Positions 62,411-64,000 of a DNA stretch of 64,000 nt are shown here, piece by piece. Below the pieces are notes generated by a model. It had not been told where the DNA came from, made no database searches, and was given only the letters and a program-made list of their open reading frames with translations. The stretch is taken from the NCBI GenBank assembly GCA_963750715.1, contig CAVVRP010000012.1:930001-994000 (forward strand), written 5' to 3'. The DNA comes from JAGVSR01 sp963750715. Lineage in GTDB: Bacteria > Pseudomonadota > Alphaproteobacteria > Rhizobiales > Hyphomicrobiaceae. How positions within the stretch are numbered: the first letter of the stretch is position 1; the number at the start of each line of letters is the position of its first letter. A program made the position numbers and the translations under genes.

Positions 62411-64000
62411 ATGGGCAGTAAGCTTTTCGCCGATCTCAAGACCACCAGCGGGTTCGGGGGTTTCCGAGATCCGGAGAACCCGTTCGGTCCGGGCGACATC
62501 GTCATCATTGGCGCTGGCCTCGCCGGCCTTTTCACAGCGCTGCGCTTGGCGCCGCGCCCGGTCACGATCATTGCGGCCGCGCCCCTCGGTGAAGGTGCGT
62601 CGAGCGCCTGGGCTCAGGGTGGCATCGCGGCAGCCGTCGGCGAAGGCGACACGGCGGAATCGCACGCCGCCGATACCATCGCGGCGGGTTGCGGGACGGT
62701 CGATGGCGACATCGCCAACATGGTCGCCGAGGAAGCCCCCGGGCGCATTCGCGATCTGCTGCGCTATGGTGTCCCGTTCGACTGCGATCTCGAAGGGCAC
62801 TTCATTCTGTCACGCGAAGCTGCGCATTCGGCGAAGCGCATCGTGCGCGTCTCGGGCGATCGCGCGGGCGCGGCCATCATGCAGGCGCTGATCGCTGCCG
62901 TGCGCAACACGCCCTCGATCCGCGTGCTGGAAGGCTACGAGGCGGAAGATCTGCTGCTCGATGCCGGCCGCGTCACCGGCGTGCGGCTCATCCGTGGCGA
63001 GGCGCGCGGCAACGGCACTTACGAGTTCCTACCGGCGAGCGCCGTGGTGCTGGCCACCGGCGGTATCGGCGCGCTCTATGCCGTGACGACAAATCCGGCC
63101 TATGCGCGCGGCGAGGCGATTGCATTTGCTGCTCGCGCCGGCGCGGTGATCGCCGACCCTGAGTTCGTGCAGTTCCATCCGACCGCCATGGACATCGGCG
63201 TTGATCCGGCACCGCTTGCCACGGAAGCCTTACGCGGCGAAGGTGCGATGCTCGTCAACGGCCACGGCGAGCACTTCATGACGAGCATCCATCCGGCTGG
63301 CGATCTGGCGCCACGCGATATCGTCGCCCGTGGCGTGTTCGCGGAGATCATCGCCGGGCGCGGTGCTAATCTCGACTGCCGCACCGCCATTGGTGCACGC
63401 TTCGCGCAGTCATACCCAACTGTTTACGCACATTGCAGGGCGGCGGGCATCGACCCAGCGTCTGATCTCATTCCCGTAGCGCCGGCCGCCCACTACCACA
63501 TGGGCGGCGTTGCCACCGACACCGTCGGGCGCACCAACGTCGAAGGTCTTTGGGCTGCGGGCGAAGTGGCGAGCACAGGCTTGCACGGCGCCAATCGCCT
63601 CGCCTCGAACTCGCTGCTGGAGGCGGTCGTATTTGGCGCTCGCGTCGCAACCGACATCAAGGCTGTAGTTTCGGACAGCCAGGCCGCGCCGATTGCGGAA
63701 CTGCGTCTGGTCAAGGGCTCGCCCAAGGCCGACGCCGCGCATCGCCGAAAGGCCATTCAGCTTCTTCGCCGGACCATGACCGAAGATGTCGGCGTGGTAC
63801 GCACGGCAGAAGATCTGAGGCGCGCGCTCGCGACGCTCGGCGAAATCGCTGACGAGGCCCGCGGCGATAGCGTGCTATCGAACATGACGCTCACAGCGCG
63901 GTTCGTGGCTGCAGCCGCCCTGCAGCGCAAGGAGAGCCGCGGCGGCCATTTCCGGAGCGACTACCCCAAGCCCGTCGCCGCGCTCGGCCGCCGCAGCTTC
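62411..64000 (+). CDS. nadB: L-aspartate oxidase (3' end beyond window)
   Basis: The frame is open from the ATG at 62411 to the last base (530 codons, no stop), so only the extreme C-terminus is missing. It has the FAD motif IVIIGAGLAGLFTALRLA, SSAWAQGGIAAAV, active-site EFVQFHPTAMD and ARGVFAEIIAG, and FAD-binding HGANRLASNSLLEAVVFG. It oxidises L-aspartate to iminoaspartate, the substrate of NadA. nadC probably follows outside the window. Confidence 0.95.
   Translation, partial: MGSKLFADLKTTSGFGGFRDPENPFGPGDIVIIGAGLAGLFTALRLAPRPVTIIAAAPLGEGASSAWAQGGIAAAVGEGDTAESHAADTIAAGCGTVDGDIANMVAEEAPGRIRDLLRYGVPFDCDLEGHFILSREAAHSAKRIVRVSGDRAGAAIMQALIAAVRNTPSIRVLEGYEAEDLLLDAGRVTGVRLIRGEARGNGTYEFLPASAVVLATGGIGALYAVTTNPAYARGEAIAFAARAGAVIADPEFVQFHPTAMDIGVDPAPLATEALRGEGAMLVNGHGEHFMTSIHPAGDLAPRDIVARGVFAEIIAGRGANLDCRTAIGARFAQSYPTVYAHCRAAGIDPASDLIPVAPAAHYHMGGVATDTVGRTNVEGLWAAGEVASTGLHGANRLASNSLLEAVVFGARVATDIKAVVSDSQAAPIAELRLVKGSPKADAAHRRKAIQLLRRTMTEDVGVVRTAEDLRRALATLGEIADEARGDSVLSNMTLTARFVAAAALQRKESRGGHFRSDYPKPVAALGRRSF

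Noticed and set aside
61265..62800. 511-codon minus-strand frame over nadA/nadB
   Set aside because: nadA and nadB on the plus strand are complete and motif-rich; the antisense frame has none.

Overview
The window looks like a chromosomal core segment of an alphaproteobacterium of the order Hyphomicrobiales, most likely Hyphomicrobium or a close relative. Four things support this. There is a CtrA/SciP/RcdA cell-cycle set and a circularly permuted two-piece tmRNA gene. There is a soluble NAD-dependent formate dehydrogenase operon of the fdsGBA-fdhD-fdsD type. A 321-residue glycerate dehydrogenase matches, as I recall it, the serine-cycle hydroxypyruvate reductase of Hyphomicrobium methylovorum. 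Coding regions are GC-rich with the usual antisense shadow ORFs. I see no insertion sequence, prophage or CRISPR array.

Layout. 0.1-5 kb: a MotA/TolQ-like plus OmpA/MotB-like pair, a transglutaminase-like fragment, an ABC exporter and rpmE. 5-9.4 kb: rcdA, a DUF1192 gene, a quinone oxidoreductase, two small secreted proteins and a metallo-hydrolase. 9.4-15.2 kb: a NodU-type carbamoyltransferase, then an aldehyde dehydrogenase/isochorismatase/double DUF779 cluster. 15.5-18.5 kb: ctrA, fliJ-like, a lipoprotein gene and sciP. 18.8-21.6 kb: mnmA, pmtA, tRNA-Met(CAT) and a decayed type I secretion adaptor. 21.6-28.7 kb: formate dehydrogenase operon and a frame-broken LysR gene. 29-33.2 kb: selO, arsC, two convergent cytochromes c and glycerate dehydrogenase. 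33.4-42 kb: a small secreted protein, a methyltransferase and an exopolysaccharide export/initiation/polymerisation cluster. 42-43.1 kb: sspB preceded by ssrA. 43.2-50.3 kb: CPBP protease, thyA-folA-hflK-hflC-DUF2065-degP, psd. 50.3-56.3 kb: an orphan Clp-N/coiled-coil protein, an HMCES-type protein, small proteins, a LysE exporter and an L,D-transpeptidase. 56.3-64 kb: pyrC, ygfZ, tag, an HD hydrolase, nadQ, nadA and nadB (running off the window end).

Themes. Regulated proteolysis recurs: RcdA, CtrA with an Ala-Ala end, SciP, SspB and the ssrA tag RNA all lie within 38 kb, with a stand-alone Clp N-domain protein nearby. C1 metabolism is represented by formate dehydrogenase and glycerate dehydrogenase. 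Transcription control can be read in several places: candidate CtrA boxes at ctrA and sciP, a perfect palindrome before fdsG, and twin 17-bp operators before nadA beside its probable regulator NadQ.

Caution: at least four otherwise well-preserved genes (LysR, Wzc/ExoP, L,D-transpeptidase, NadQ) carry a single frame break with good coding sequence on both sides. Some or all may be assembly indels rather than true pseudogenes.
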